This document shows, in pieces, positions 8,372-17,074 of a stretch of DNA of 64,000 bases. Under the pieces are notes generated by a model. That model was not told the DNA's origin, searched no databases, and saw nothing but the letters and a program-made list of their open reading frames with translations. Both the position numbers and the translations under genes were made by a program. This DNA is from CAVOKN01 sp963696505 (GTDB lineage: Bacteria > Pseudomonadota > Gammaproteobacteria > Burkholderiales > Rhodocyclaceae). Positions within the stretch are counted from its first letter, which is position 1; the number at the start of each line of letters is the position of its first letter. The DNA lies in assembly GCA_963696505.1 (NCBI GenBank), contig CAVOKN010000006.1, positions 186,001 through 250,000 on the forward strand, read 5' to 3'.

Positions 8372-9994
8372 ATGCTCGGCCAGATGATGTCCATGCCGCT
8401 GCTGATCTCGTCGCTGATCCGCCACGCAGACTTCGCGCACGGCGACACCGAAATCGTGTCGCGGCTCACCGAGGGTGGAGTGCTGCGCTACACCTACCGC
8501 GACGCCCACCGGCGGGCGCGCCGCCTGGCGCGGGCACTGACCGCACTGGGTGTCCGGGCGGGCGAGCGCGTCGGAACCCTGAGCTGGAACAACCACCGGC
8601 ATTTCGAGGCCTACTATGCCATCTCGGGAATGGGCGCGGTATGCCACACCATCAACCCGCGACTGTTCCCGGAGCAGATCGCCTACATCGTCAATCACGC
8701 CGAGGACAGCTACATCCTCTGCGACACCGGCTTCGTGCAGCTCGTCGAAACGATCGCCCCGCAGTGCCCCAAGGTGAAGGGCTGGATCGCCATGACCGAC
8801 CGCGCCCACCTGCCCCAGTGCAGCATGCAAGTGAGCTGCTACGAGGAACTGATCGAGGCTTACGACGAAGATTTCGAGTGGCCCGTTCTGGACGAGAACG
8901 CCGCCTCCTCGCTGTGCTACACCTCGGGCACTACGGGGAAGCCCAAGGGCGTGGTCTATTCCCATCGCTCTACCGTGCTCCACGCCTACGCCGCCAGCCT
9001 GCCGGACTCGATGGGCATCGCGGCGCGGGACGTCGCCTGCCCGGTGGTGCCGATGTTCCACGTCAATGCCTGGGGCATGCCCTACGCGGCGGCGCTGACC
9101 GGCTGCAAGCTGGTGCTGCCGGGGCCCAACCTCGACGGCCACAGCCTCTACGACCTGTTCGAGAACGAGAAGGTCAGCCTGTCCGCCGGCGTGCCCACCG
9201 TGTGGCTCGGCCTGCTCCAGTACCTCGAGGTGCGCGGCCTGCACCTGTCCAACCTCAAGCGCATCGTCATCGGCGGCTCGGCTGCGCCGCCGGCCCTCAT
9301 CTCCACCTTCCGCGAGCGCTACGGCGTGGACGTGCGTCATGCGTGGGGCATGACGGAAATGAGCCCCATCGGCACCGTCAATACCCCCAAGCTGCGGCAC
9401 CAGACCCTGCCACCCGTGGAGCAGGAGACGCTGCGGGCCAAGCAGGGACGCGCAGTGTTCGGCGTAGAGATGAAGATCGTGGATGCGGAAGGGGCCGAGC
9501 TGCCGCGGGACGGCCAGGCCTACGGCGACCTGCTGGTGCGCGGCCCCTGGATCGTCGATCGCTACTACCGGGACGATGACGAAGAGATCCTCTCCGGCGG
9601 CTGGTTCGCAACCGGGGACGTCGCCACCATAGACGCCGACGGCTACATGCAGATCACCGACCGCTCCAAGGACGTCATCAAGTCGGGCGGCGAATGGATC
9701 AGTTCGATCGAACTGGAGAATCTGGCGGTCGGACATCCCGCCGTTGCCGAAGCCGCGGTCATCGGCGTGTCCCATCCGAAATGGGGCGAGCGCCCGCTGC
9801 TGGTGATCACGCTCAAGGAGAACCGGTCGGCGAGCCGCGAGGAGATCCTCGAGTTCATGCGCGCCAGGGTGGCCAGATGGTGGCTGCCGGACGATGTGGT
9901 CTTCGTCGGCAGCCTGCCCCATACCGCCACCGGCAAGCTCTCCAAGCTCAGGCTGCGGGAAGAATTCCGGGGGTACCGGCTGCCCACCGCATAG
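8372..9994 (+). CDS. AMP-forming acyl-CoA synthetase
   Basis: Adenylate-forming enzyme of 540 residues that activates a fatty or related carboxylic acid to its CoA thioester with ATP. The P-loop-like motif YTSGTTGKPKGVVYSH lies near residue 188, the adenylation motif WGMTE near 328, GWFATGDVA near 410, and the C-terminal catalytic Lys in TATGKLSKLRLRE. It resembles the medium- to long-chain FadD-like group ending GYRLPTA. A strong ribosome site AGGAGG lies 8 bases before ATG 8372. Monocistronic, divergent from the sigma-54 regulator. The acid substrate is not determined by sequence. Confidence 0.93.
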   Translation: MLGQMMSMPLLISSLIRHADFAHGDTEIVSRLTEGGVLRYTYRDAHRRARRLARALTALGVRAGERVGTLSWNNHRHFEAYYAISGMGAVCHTINPRLFPEQIAYIVNHAEDSYILCDTGFVQLVETIAPQCPKVKGWIAMTDRAHLPQCSMQVSCYEELIEAYDEDFEWPVLDENAASSLCYTSGTTGKPKGVVYSHRSTVLHAYAASLPDSMGIAARDVACPVVPMFHVNAWGMPYAAALTGCKLVLPGPNLDGHSLYDLFENEKVSLSAGVPTVWLGLLQYLEVRGLHLSNLKRIVIGGSAAPPALISTFRERYGVDVRHAWGMTEMSPIGTVNTPKLRHQTLPPVEQETLRAKQGRAVFGVEMKIVDAEGAELPRDGQAYGDLLVRGPWIVDRYYRDDDEEILSGGWFATGDVATIDADGYMQITDRSKDVIKSGGEWISSIELENLAVGHPAVAEAAVIGVSHPKWGERPLLVITLKENRSASREEILEFMRARVARWWLPDDVVFVGSLPHTATGKLSKLRLREEFRGYRLPTA

Positions 9995-10047
9995 CCGCTG
10001 CGCCTCGCTCCGGGCCGACACGGCAGCCGGCCCGGAATCCGTCCGGC

Positions 10048-10650
10048 TCAGCGCAGATCCGCGCGCATTTCCGCAATTTGCGGCGTGACGTCGGCGCCGC
10101 CATCGGCGCGGCGCTTGAGATCGGCAAGCACCCGATCGCCCTCTTCGAGGGACTGAACGTAGAGCAGTTCCAGCCGACGCTGCTCATCGTGCAGGATCGC
10201 CCGTTCAATCTGGCCACGCCATTTCTCCGCCACGCGCATGTGGTCGTGGTGGGCGGCTATCCTGTCCACCATCACCCAGCGCATGCCGACGCGTTCGTCG
10301 CGGCGCACCCCCTGGCCGCGCATGTACATCGTGCCGATGGCACGTTGGGCCGCAATGTCGCCCTGCTCGGCGGCACGCGCATACCACCTCATCGCCGTAG
10401 TGTAGTCCTGCTTCACTCCGTCGCCGTGGTGATGAACCACGCCCAGGTTGTACTGGGCATCCACCTGGCCCTGTTGGGCGAGGCGCTGCCAGATGGCAAG
10501 GGATTGTTCCGTTTCACCGGTGCGGTGCAGCTTGGCGGCCTCAAGCAGATCGTCGTCGGCCCCGCCCAGGGCCGGTCCGGCAAATGCCAGCAGCAATCCC
10601 AAAGTCAGTGCCCGGGGGACGGCGCGGGCGCGCCCAGTGATGTTCCTCAT
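10048..10650 (-). CDS. Secreted Sel1-repeat protein
   Basis: 200 residues with an N-terminal signal peptide (basic MRNITGRARAVPRA, hydrophobic LTLGLLLAFAGPALG) and then Sel1-like repeats: QGQVDAQYNLGVVHHHGDGV and QGDIAAQRAIGTMYMRGQGV are two clear copies, with a weaker one before them. The C-terminal third is charged and probably helical. Sel1 repeats mediate protein-protein contacts; the partner here is unknown. It stands alone between the convergent synthetase gene and relA, transcribed in the relA direction with a gap of 136 bases. Confidence 0.85.
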   Translation of the reverse strand: MRNITGRARAVPRALTLGLLLAFAGPALGGADDDLLEAAKLHRTGETEQSLAIWQRLAQQGQVDAQYNLGVVHHHGDGVKQDYTTAMRWYARAAEQGDIAAQRAIGTMYMRGQGVRRDERVGMRWVMVDRIAAHHDHMRVAEKWRGQIERAILHDEQRRLELLYVQSLEEGDRVLADLKRRADGGADVTPQIAEMRADLR

Positions 10651-10786
10651 GGTCGTCTCTCCTGTTCAGGGATGGAACATGCCGCCGACACCGGCCCGCT
10701 TCGGGCGGTATTCTGTTGCCGACGGCTCCACAGGAAATATAGACACGGCGGGACGGCTTCGCCCGGCGGGAAGCGCGCCCCGAAAC

Positions 10787-12985
10787 TCAGGCGCGGCGGG
10801 CGCTGATCACGTTCGAGATGCCAGACACCAGCTTCAGGGTGCGTGCCAGTTGCTGCAGACCGCTGATCTCGACGGTGAAGCGCATGTGGGCGTGCCCCCC
10901 CCGCGACAGGGTATTGACCGCGGTTACGTTGATCTTCTCCCGCGACAGCACTTCGGTGATGTCGCGCAACAGGCCCTGGCGGTCTACGCACTCGACCAGG
11001 ATGTCCGCCGGATAGACGGCTGCCTGCTCGCTGCCCTGGTCGCCCCACTCGGCGTCGATCACCCGCTCCGGGTTGCGCCGCATCATGTTAACGAAGTTGA
11101 GGCAGTCGGCGCGATGGATGGAGACGCCCTTGCCACGGGTGACGAAGCCACGGATCGCGTCCGGCGGCGCCGGCTTGCAGCAGCGCCCGAGCTGGGTCAG
11201 CAGCTTGCCGACGCCGACCACCAGCACCCGGTCGCCGGTGTCGCGGGCGCGGCTTTTGCGGGTCTGAATCTGCGGCGGTTCCGGCTCCTCCTCGGGCGCG
11301 CCGCGCAGCGCCACCTGGATCGCCCGCGGCCCGATCTCGGTGCGCCCGACGGCGAGGAACATCGCCTCGGCATTGGGGAAGCCCAGCTTGGCCGCGAGCT
11401 GGTCGATGTTGGCCTGGGTCTGGCCCTCGCGCTGAAGTTCCCGCGTCAGCACGGCGCGCCCCTGGGACAGGGTTTCCGACTCCTCCAGCGCCGCGAACCA
11501 GCGCTTGACCTTGGACTTGGCGTGGGACGAGGCGAGGTAACCGAGCTGGGGATTGAGCCAGTCGCGCGACGGCCCGCCCTGCTTCGCGGCGACGACCTCC
11601 ACCCGCTGGCCACTCGCCAGCGGCCGGTTGAGGGGAACGAGCTGGCCGTCCACCTTGGCGCCGCGGCAGCGGTGGCCGAGGTCGGTGTGCAGGCGGTAGG
11701 CGAAGTCCACCGGTGTCGCGCCACGCGGCAGGTCGATCACGCGCCCCTGGGGCGTGAGCACGTAGATCGTGTCGTCCAGCGCCGCGCGCTTGTAGTGCTC
11801 CACCCAGTGCGAGGCGTCGGTCACCTCGTCGCGCCATGACAGGAGCTGACGCAGCAGGCCGATCTTGTCGTCGTAGGCGCTGCCCGCCAGGCCGGCGTTC
11901 TCCTTGTAGCGCCAGTGGGCGGCGACCCCCAGCTCGGCGTGCTGGTGCATCTCCAAGGTGCGGATCTGCACCTCGAGCGAGCGGTCGTCCGCGGCGATGA
12001 CGGCGGTATGGAGCGAGCGGTAGTCGTTGCCCTTGGGGTTGGAGATGTAGTCGTCGAACTCCTTTGGGATCGGCTGCCACATCTGGTGCACCGCGCCGAG
12101 CACGGTGTAACAGTCCTTCACCTGGCCCACGATGACGCGCAGCGCGCGCACGTCATAGACCTCGGAGAAGTCGAGCTGCTTGGCGCGCATCTTGTTCCAG
12201 ATGCTGTAAATGTGCTTGGGCCGCCCCGAGATCTCCGCCTCCACGCCTAGCGCGTCGAGCTCGTGCCGCAGCCGGGCGATCGCATCTTCGATGAACTGCT
12301 GGCGCTCGATGCGCCGCTCGTCGAGCTGCCTGGCGATGCGCTTGTAGGTTTCCGGTTCGAGGAAGCGGAAGGAAAGATCCTCCAGCTCCCACTTGAGCTG
12401 CCAGATGCCCAGCCGGTTGGCGAGCGGCGCGTAGATGTCCAGGCTCTCCCGCGCCACCGCCTCTCGCGCCGGAGCGGGCGCCTCGGCGAAGTGGCGCAGC
12501 GTCTGGGTGCGGGAAGCGAGCCGCAGCAGCACGACGCGGATGTCCTCGACCATCGCCAGCAGCATCTTGCGCAGCGTCTCGGTCTGGGCCTTGATCTCGG
12601 CGGTGGTGGCATCGTCGCGCGGCTGGGTGGTCAGCCGCAGGCCGTTCAGCCGCCGCAGGCCGTCCACCAGCCTTGCCACATGGGGGCCGAAATCCGCCGT
12701 GATGCGCTCGCCGGCATCCTCCAGGTGATCGAACACGGCGAATAGCAGCGCAGCCAGCCGCGTCTCCACGTCCAGCTTGAGCGAAGCAACGATCAGCGCC
12801 ATGCCCAGCACGTGGTGCCACACCAGTTCGCCGGTGCCCAGCCGCTTGTCGCGATAGAGCGGCTCGACCAGTTCGAAGGCGCGCCGCAGGCGGGCACGGT
12901 CCAGCGCCGGCAGGCCCTCGACGATCAGGTCGAAGGGATCCCGCTCGGTGGCGGAGCTGACGATGGAATGGGTGACAGAGACCAT
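10787..12985 (-). CDS. relA: (p)ppGpp synthetase RelA
   Basis: Long RelA/SpoT homologue of 732 residues. The N-terminal hydrolase domain is degenerate: where SpoT has HD and ED metal residues this protein reads LLFAVFDHLEDAGE, so it should lack hydrolase activity and be the RelA type. The synthetase domain is intact with YDVRALRVIV, NPKGNDYRSLHT and LEVQIRT. It is followed by a TGS domain (IYVLTPQGRVIDLPRGATP) and a C-terminal ACT/RRM domain ending SGISNVISARRA. It senses uncharged tRNA on ribosomes and makes (p)ppGpp. Monocistronic; a spoT gene would be expected elsewhere. Confidence 0.95.
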   Translation of the reverse strand: MVSVTHSIVSSATERDPFDLIVEGLPALDRARLRRAFELVEPLYRDKRLGTGELVWHHVLGMALIVASLKLDVETRLAALLFAVFDHLEDAGERITADFGPHVARLVDGLRRLNGLRLTTQPRDDATTAEIKAQTETLRKMLLAMVEDIRVVLLRLASRTQTLRHFAEAPAPAREAVARESLDIYAPLANRLGIWQLKWELEDLSFRFLEPETYKRIARQLDERRIERQQFIEDAIARLRHELDALGVEAEISGRPKHIYSIWNKMRAKQLDFSEVYDVRALRVIVGQVKDCYTVLGAVHQMWQPIPKEFDDYISNPKGNDYRSLHTAVIAADDRSLEVQIRTLEMHQHAELGVAAHWRYKENAGLAGSAYDDKIGLLRQLLSWRDEVTDASHWVEHYKRAALDDTIYVLTPQGRVIDLPRGATPVDFAYRLHTDLGHRCRGAKVDGQLVPLNRPLASGQRVEVVAAKQGGPSRDWLNPQLGYLASSHAKSKVKRWFAALEESETLSQGRAVLTRELQREGQTQANIDQLAAKLGFPNAEAMFLAVGRTEIGPRAIQVALRGAPEEEPEPPQIQTRKSRARDTGDRVLVVGVGKLLTQLGRCCKPAPPDAIRGFVTRGKGVSIHRADCLNFVNMMRRNPERVIDAEWGDQGSEQAAVYPADILVECVDRQGLLRDITEVLSREKINVTAVNTLSRGGHAHMRFTVEISGLQQLARTLKLVSGISNVISARRA

Positions 12986-13389
12986 GGACGGATTATCCCA
13001 TCAAGCCGGCGCAGCGCGGTCGGCCATCCCCCGACGCCGGGTCGCTCGGAGATTCGGAAGAAATCGTAGCAAGCGGCCCGCGGGCGAGGCGCACGAAACG
13101 TAGCGACAAGTCAAATCACATCGACAGGCGAGGAGCGAGTACCGCGCAACGAAGCCCCCGGGACGCGCAGTGGATTTTTCGGCTATCCGAGTTTCGCGAG
13201 TTTCGCGATTGATGACGCTGACCACTATTACGCTGCAACGCGGGAGAATCGAAACCCTGCTCGCAGAAGAAACCGAAGGTCTCAGTTCGACCCCCATGCG
13301 CAGCTCGCAGCTATGCGCAGAAGGTCGATCACGGACGCAGGCGGCCCTTCTGGCGGCGAGCCATCAGGACGGGCGGATTCCTCGCATAG
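12986..13389. other. Intergenic region without a supportable gene
   Basis: 404 bases upstream of relA. It holds the relA 5' region, the second copy of the dispersed repeat (13135-13175) and low-complexity GTTTCGCGA direct repeats at about 13190-13209. Open frames here have no recognisable protein content. Confidence 0.6.
13135..13175. repeat. Dispersed intergenic repeat, copy 2
   Basis: 41 bases matching 6791-6833 apart from a two-base shorter C-run and one substitution. Same orientation as copy 1. Located upstream of relA. Confidence 0.75.
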
Positions 13390-13512
13390 TTACAGGGCCT
13401 GCAGGAATCGCATCAGCGGGTCCGAGGCCTGGTACCGGCGCATTTTGGTGTCGGGCGCCGCAAGCTGTGCGAGCGCCTTCTCCGTCATTGCGAGGGCGAC
13501 ATCGGCATGAGT
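13390..13512 (-). pseudogene. C-terminal fragment of a RitC-type tyrosine recombinase
   Basis: About 40 codons reading THADVALAMTEKAL, then APDTKMRRYQASDPLM and FLQAL before TAA. This matches, position for position, the C-terminal tails of the RitC proteins elsewhere in the window (HADMQLKERAL with FRPSDRVMDFLKGL; DANLEMKEKIL with YQPDDRLLAFLKGL). The catalytic domain is missing, so it is a remnant of an older recombinase-in-trio element. The frame stays open upstream into the YedK fragment, which looks accidental. Confidence 0.6.
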
Positions 13513-13585
13513 GACCGGGGCCACCCTGACCGCCTGCTCCATCAGCCGGTAGAAGAGAGCACCCGCGCGAACGGGAGGCTCTGCG

Positions 13586-13660
13586 GTTGAAGCGAAAGTC
13601 CAGATCTATTCGTTCGCGCAGCCGCGACACCGGGCCATAGAGCGCGTAACGGCCGCACAT
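13586..13660 (-). pseudogene. 5' fragment of a YedK/HMCES (SRAP) gene
   Basis: Begins MCGRYALYGPVSRLRERI from ATG 13660. Cys2 is the invariant SRAP nucleophile that crosslinks abasic sites in single-stranded DNA, and the GRYAL context is family-typical. After about 25 codons the similarity stops (FRFNRRASRSRG) and the recombinase tail begins, so more than 170 residues are gone. It follows the small frameshifted gene at 13674-13905 on the same strand, 14 bases after its restored stop. Non-functional. Confidence 0.6.
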
Positions 13661-13673
13661 TGACTGGCCCGCC

Positions 13674-13905
13674 TCAACCGGCGCGGCGCTGGCTGGCCAT
13701 GCGCGCCAGCTTCTGCGCAAGAAATCACCAGCGGCAGCAGGTGCCAGAACAGGTCGAAGATGTCGATCGAGCGGCTGAGCGTTCCCACCGCCAAAATCTT
13801 GAGTTTCTTCCACAGGTGCGGCTCGGGCACCACGAGCGCCAGCGCCATCACCACGGCGCGGGGCAGGATCAGGGCGCGGGAAATCTTGTCGAGCGGGTGC
13901 GTCAT
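13674..13905 (-). pseudogene. Small conserved protein with a C-terminal frameshift
   Basis: Reads MTHPLDKISRALILPRAVV, then VVPEPHLWKKLKILAVGTLS and IDIFDLFWHLLPLVI. It then leaves the plausible frame near 13722; adding one base there continues as LAQKLARMASQRRAG and stops at 13674, just before the YedK fragment. The protein would be about 77 residues, hydrophobic and probably membrane-associated. Either the gene is damaged or this is a single-base assembly error. Family not recognised. Confidence 0.5.
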
Positions 13906-13992
13906 GGCCGCCGACGCTAGCCAGATCGGGCGCAGGGCCCGCCGGTGGGGCGCGGGAATGCAAGCCCGCGCCCCGTCGGAAGGCTCAGCCCG

Positions 13993-14796
13993 CTACTCCA
14001 CCACCAGACCCGGAATAGTGGGGAGGACGGTCAGGTTGTACCGGATGTTCTCGGTGAAGGGCGCCGGACCATCCGGCGGGAAGGTGCACGTCCAGGTGGC
14101 GGTCCATTCGATCCTATGCTTGCCTGGGCGCAGCGGCCGGAGATAGATGTAGAGCCCCTGATGCGCCATCGGGCTGAGTAGCAGATCCTGGATGACGAGC
14201 GGCGGCTGCGCCGGTGGTGGATCCGACGCCACCGCCACGGCGCCGAATATGTTGTCGGTCGGCAGTTGAATCTGGAACAGTGGCGACTCGTCCGCCGTGG
14301 TGACGAATCGCTGCGGGCGCGCGACTGCACGGCCGTCGACCTTGACCGACAGATTGCGGATGGTCTCGATGTCGCACCCGGTGGCCGTGGCCTCGCGAAT
14401 GAACTCCTCCGTCCGCGTTTCGGGCGGATCATTCAGGAAAGCGGCATAGAAACTGTTGAGCACGGGGAAGAAGATCGCCTTGCCCGGCGGTATTTCGCAA
14501 GTGCGGACCAGGGGCTCGTTGGCTTCCTCTCCGCCGAGGATGCCCGCGAGGAACCAGACCGGACCCTGTTGTCCGACCCGGCATTTGGCGCCGTCGGTGT
14601 CCAGGACCGGGTTATCGGCCGCCGGAGCCTGAACCGCCCACTGCCACCATTCGGCACCCAGTTCCGCGTAGGTCTTGTTAGTGGTGATGCGCGCGTCGAT
14701 GGGCACGACGCCAGGATTTCCCTCGGCGCCGGAGAGGGGACTCCAGAGCGCCGTTCCGGCCAGCGCGAGCGCCAACCATGCTGATCTCATCTTCAT
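13993..14796 (-). CDS. Secreted protein of unknown function
   Basis: 267 residues from ATG 14796, which is preceded by GGAGGAG; longer in-frame starts have no ribosome site. A signal peptide (MKMRSAWLALALAGTALWSPLSGA) precedes a periplasmic or secreted domain. The mature start includes YAELGAEWWQWAVQAP and a pair of Cys residues in GAKCRVGQQGPVWFLAG and VRTCEIPPGKAIFFPV, likely a disulphide. I recall similar Trp-rich secreted proteins in soil and sludge bacteria but know of no function. The C-terminal half is rich in beta-type segments (HQGLYIYLRPLRPGKHRIEW). Apparently monocistronic. Confidence 0.8.
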   Translation of the reverse strand: MKMRSAWLALALAGTALWSPLSGAEGNPGVVPIDARITTNKTYAELGAEWWQWAVQAPAADNPVLDTDGAKCRVGQQGPVWFLAGILGGEEANEPLVRTCEIPPGKAIFFPVLNSFYAAFLNDPPETRTEEFIREATATGCDIETIRNLSVKVDGRAVARPQRFVTTADESPLFQIQLPTDNIFGAVAVASDPPPAQPPLVIQDLLLSPMAHQGLYIYLRPLRPGKHRIEWTATWTCTFPPDGPAPFTENIRYNLTVLPTIPGLVVE

Positions 14797-15727
14797 ATTC
14801 CACTCCTCCATTCCCGCTTGATCGTGCAGGCGCGCCGGGGCGGGCAAACCCGGCGGCCCTTCCTCGAAAACCATCGGCATCCGGCTGGGGTGGGGATTCG
14901 CGCGAGGCCCCATGCCTGCGCGCCCTTGCCCGGCCACGGTGGTGCATGAAACGGACTTCGCCGGAGACCGCCGATGCGGCGTCGCCGGAGGGCGGCGCCA
15001 CGGGTCGGATGCCGCGGCGAGCCCGGCCTGTCAGAGCGGCCGGACCGCAAGGGCGAGCAGGACTTCGTGGCCCGCCACGCGTGGGGATGTTGTGGAAGCT
15101 TGTAATGCGCCGCTTGTGCGTTCGCGGTCGCTGGGAACTCCGGGCAGGGTGAAAAGCCCTGCTGCATGCTGCCTAGCCATACCGGCGGCATCGCAAGGCG
15201 CATGAAACAAAACACCGCGGCAGTCGTCAATAGGCCGAATGCATTACCCGGTCGCCGCAGGGGAACCCTCGCGTGGCGGCGGCAGCCCTGCCTGCACCGT
15301 TGCGGTGCCCGGTGATCCTCGGAACGTCGTGCTTGAGAGCGTCATTCCGATCCCGCCGACGCGGCGGTCGACGCCGCTGGCATTGGGCATCGACCGTGCC
15401 CTGCGGAGACCGGATTGGCGGGTCAGGCGCGGCGGAAGCGGGGGGAAGATCAACTTCCGTTGTCGGTTGTTGGGACGTCTGGAGCTTCGTTTGTGTGAAC
15501 GTTGCCCAAAACTGCACCAAGAGCGAAGCCACTTGGAGCCAATCGCGAGCGCCGGGCCAACGTGATTTGCAGCAGCTTTTCTGACCGATGCTGAACTATT
15601 CTGTCTAGCATTTGTCCTAGACATCAGATCGACCGAAGTCGGTCATCTATCAAAACCATGAATCATTAGTGGTTACCTAGCTCTCTCCGCAATATAAACA
15701 GCCGATTCCTATTTCGAAAGGAAACAA
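14797..15727. other. 931-base stretch without a convincing gene
   Basis: Open frames on both strands have Arg/Pro-rich compositions typical of out-of-frame GC-rich DNA, and none carries a recognisable domain or ribosome site. The right 150 bases become AT-rich and form the fasciclin gene promoter region, with an AATATAAA box at about 15691. A small hairpin GCAGGG/CCCTGC lies at about 15144-15162. Confidence 0.6.
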
Positions 15728-16201
15728 ATGAAACTCGCAAAATGCATCGCTACGCTGGGCTTCGTGGCCGCCACCGCCACCTCGGCGGTAGCCATTGCCG
15801 CAGATCAAGACATCGTAGACACCGCGGTATCGGCCGGATCGTTTAACACGCTTGTGGTCGCGCTCAAGACAGCAGGGTTGGTGGAAACGCTGAAGGGCAA
15901 AGGTCCTTTCACAGTTTTCGCACCGAACGACGCCGCCTTCGCCAAGATACCTAAAGAACAGTTGGACGCGCTATTGGCGGACAAGGGCAAGCTGACCAAA
16001 GTGCTCACTTACCACGTAGTGGCAGGAAAAGTGATGGCCGCCGACGTGAAGGCAGGGCCGGTCAAGACGGTCGAGGGAAGCAATCTGACGATCTCGACCA
16101 CCGGCGGCGTAATGGTAGACAAAGCCAAGGTAATCAAGACGGACATCGCCGCCAGCAACGGTGTGATTCACGTTATCGACAGCGTAGTGATGCCCAAATA
16201 G
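15728..16201 (+). CDS. Secreted fasciclin-domain protein
   Basis: 157 residues: a signal peptide ending near AVAIAA (about residue 25), then one fasciclin (FAS1) domain. The H1 box is visible as GPFTVFAPNDAAFAKIP, the mid-domain YH as VLTYHVVAGKV, and the H2 box as ASNGVIHVIDSVVMP at the C-terminus. FAS1 proteins act in adhesion or at the cell surface. The gene has AAAGGAAA upstream, is monocistronic and is followed by a hairpin terminator. Its base composition is less GC-rich than its neighbours, which may indicate transfer or high expression. Confidence 0.93.
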   Translation: MKLAKCIATLGFVAATATSAVAIAADQDIVDTAVSAGSFNTLVVALKTAGLVETLKGKGPFTVFAPNDAAFAKIPKEQLDALLADKGKLTKVLTYHVVAGKVMAADVKAGPVKTVEGSNLTISTTGGVMVDKAKVIKTDIAASNGVIHVIDSVVMPK

Positions 16202-16216
16202 CGGGGCTTGGAATGA

Positions 16217-16245
16217 GGAAGCCAAGCCGTTGAGCTTGGCTTTCT
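16217..16245 (+). terminator. Rho-independent terminator after the fasciclin gene
   Basis: Stem AAGCCAAGC (16219-16227) with GCTTGGCTT (16234-16242) and a six-base loop, followed by TCTCGTT. It begins 18 bases past the stop codon. The T-run is imperfect. Confidence 0.7.
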
Positions 16246-16302
16246 CGTTGGTGAATGGATGAACCGCTGACTGGGCGCCGTCGAAAGTGGGCCTTGCCTC
16301 GC

Positions 16303-16908
16303 TCAATCAAGCTCAAGCCAGATTTCATTGCGTCGCCAGAACCACGGCTTCCAGGGCGGGTCGTAGCGAGCCCACATCGGCTCGCCATGCCAGAGTAGGC
16401 CCGCTTGTGCCAGGGCATCTTGCAGCTTCCTCAGATTCTCCTCGTAGCGGCTCTGTGACCACGTCCCCGAATAGCCGATGACGGCGAGCGTTCGAGCGGG
16501 CATCGCGCGAAGGGCGATTCTCGAATCGAGCGGTTCAGGTAAGGTTTCCAGCGTCCATTCCCGGGGCATCGCGAACTGGATGACGTAACCACCGGAACCT
16601 GGGCTTTGTGCCACCGGCGCTGTCATCGCGATCCTGGTGGGAGCCTGAGCCACGGGAGCCGTCATCTCGATCTTGCGCGCCCCTTTGTTCTGTCCGAAGA
16701 TGTACCCCGCCAGGATACGAAAACCCTGGTTCCCGGCATCTTCTGGCGCTGCGCTGACAACCGTTTCCGCCACCAGATAGGGCTCATAGCGGCGCACCTC
16801 GAACGCCTCGTAGGCGCGGACCACCTTGTATTGCGGCTCGTCAATTGCCATGGCAAGACTCCAGGCCGCAAGCAAGATGCAGGCAGCCAGATAGTGAACT
16901 CGGGTCAT
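16303..16908 (-). CDS. SOUL family heme-binding protein
   Basis: About 201 residues from ATG 16908, which starts a clear signal peptide (MTRVHYLAACILLAAWSLAMA). The SOUL domain follows: EPQYKVVRAYEAFEVRRYEP, IFGQNKGARKIEMTAPV and a repeated IAMTAPVAQSPG, then the C-terminal GTWSQSRYEENL. The family binds heme or tetrapyrroles and is widespread in bacteria with no settled role. Exported, so periplasmic. Divergent from the PPOX-family gene; a longer reading to 17091 would overlap that gene and lacks a ribosome site. Confidence 0.9.
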   Translation of the reverse strand: MTRVHYLAACILLAAWSLAMAIDEPQYKVVRAYEAFEVRRYEPYLVAETVVSAAPEDAGNQGFRILAGYIFGQNKGARKIEMTAPVAQAPTRIAMTAPVAQSPGSGGYVIQFAMPREWTLETLPEPLDSRIALRAMPARTLAVIGYSGTWSQSRYEENLRKLQDALAQAGLLWHGEPMWARYDPPWKPWFWRRNEIWLELD

Positions 16909-17074
16909 CGAGGATCCCCGGAAGTTGCTGTGACAATCCCGAATATACTCGCCCTCAGTCACGGGCGCGCCTTCCGCTTGGGTGCTGGCCCGGCACCATG
17001 CGCAGCAGAGCAAACGACGGTAGGGCTGGCGTTTTCGCGTCGTGGTTGTACCCTGGCGTTTCCGTTCTTCTGGC

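Noticed and set aside
14797..15727. Possible genes in the long gap before the fasciclin gene
   Set aside because: No frame has a ribosome site together with protein-like composition or a recognisable motif.
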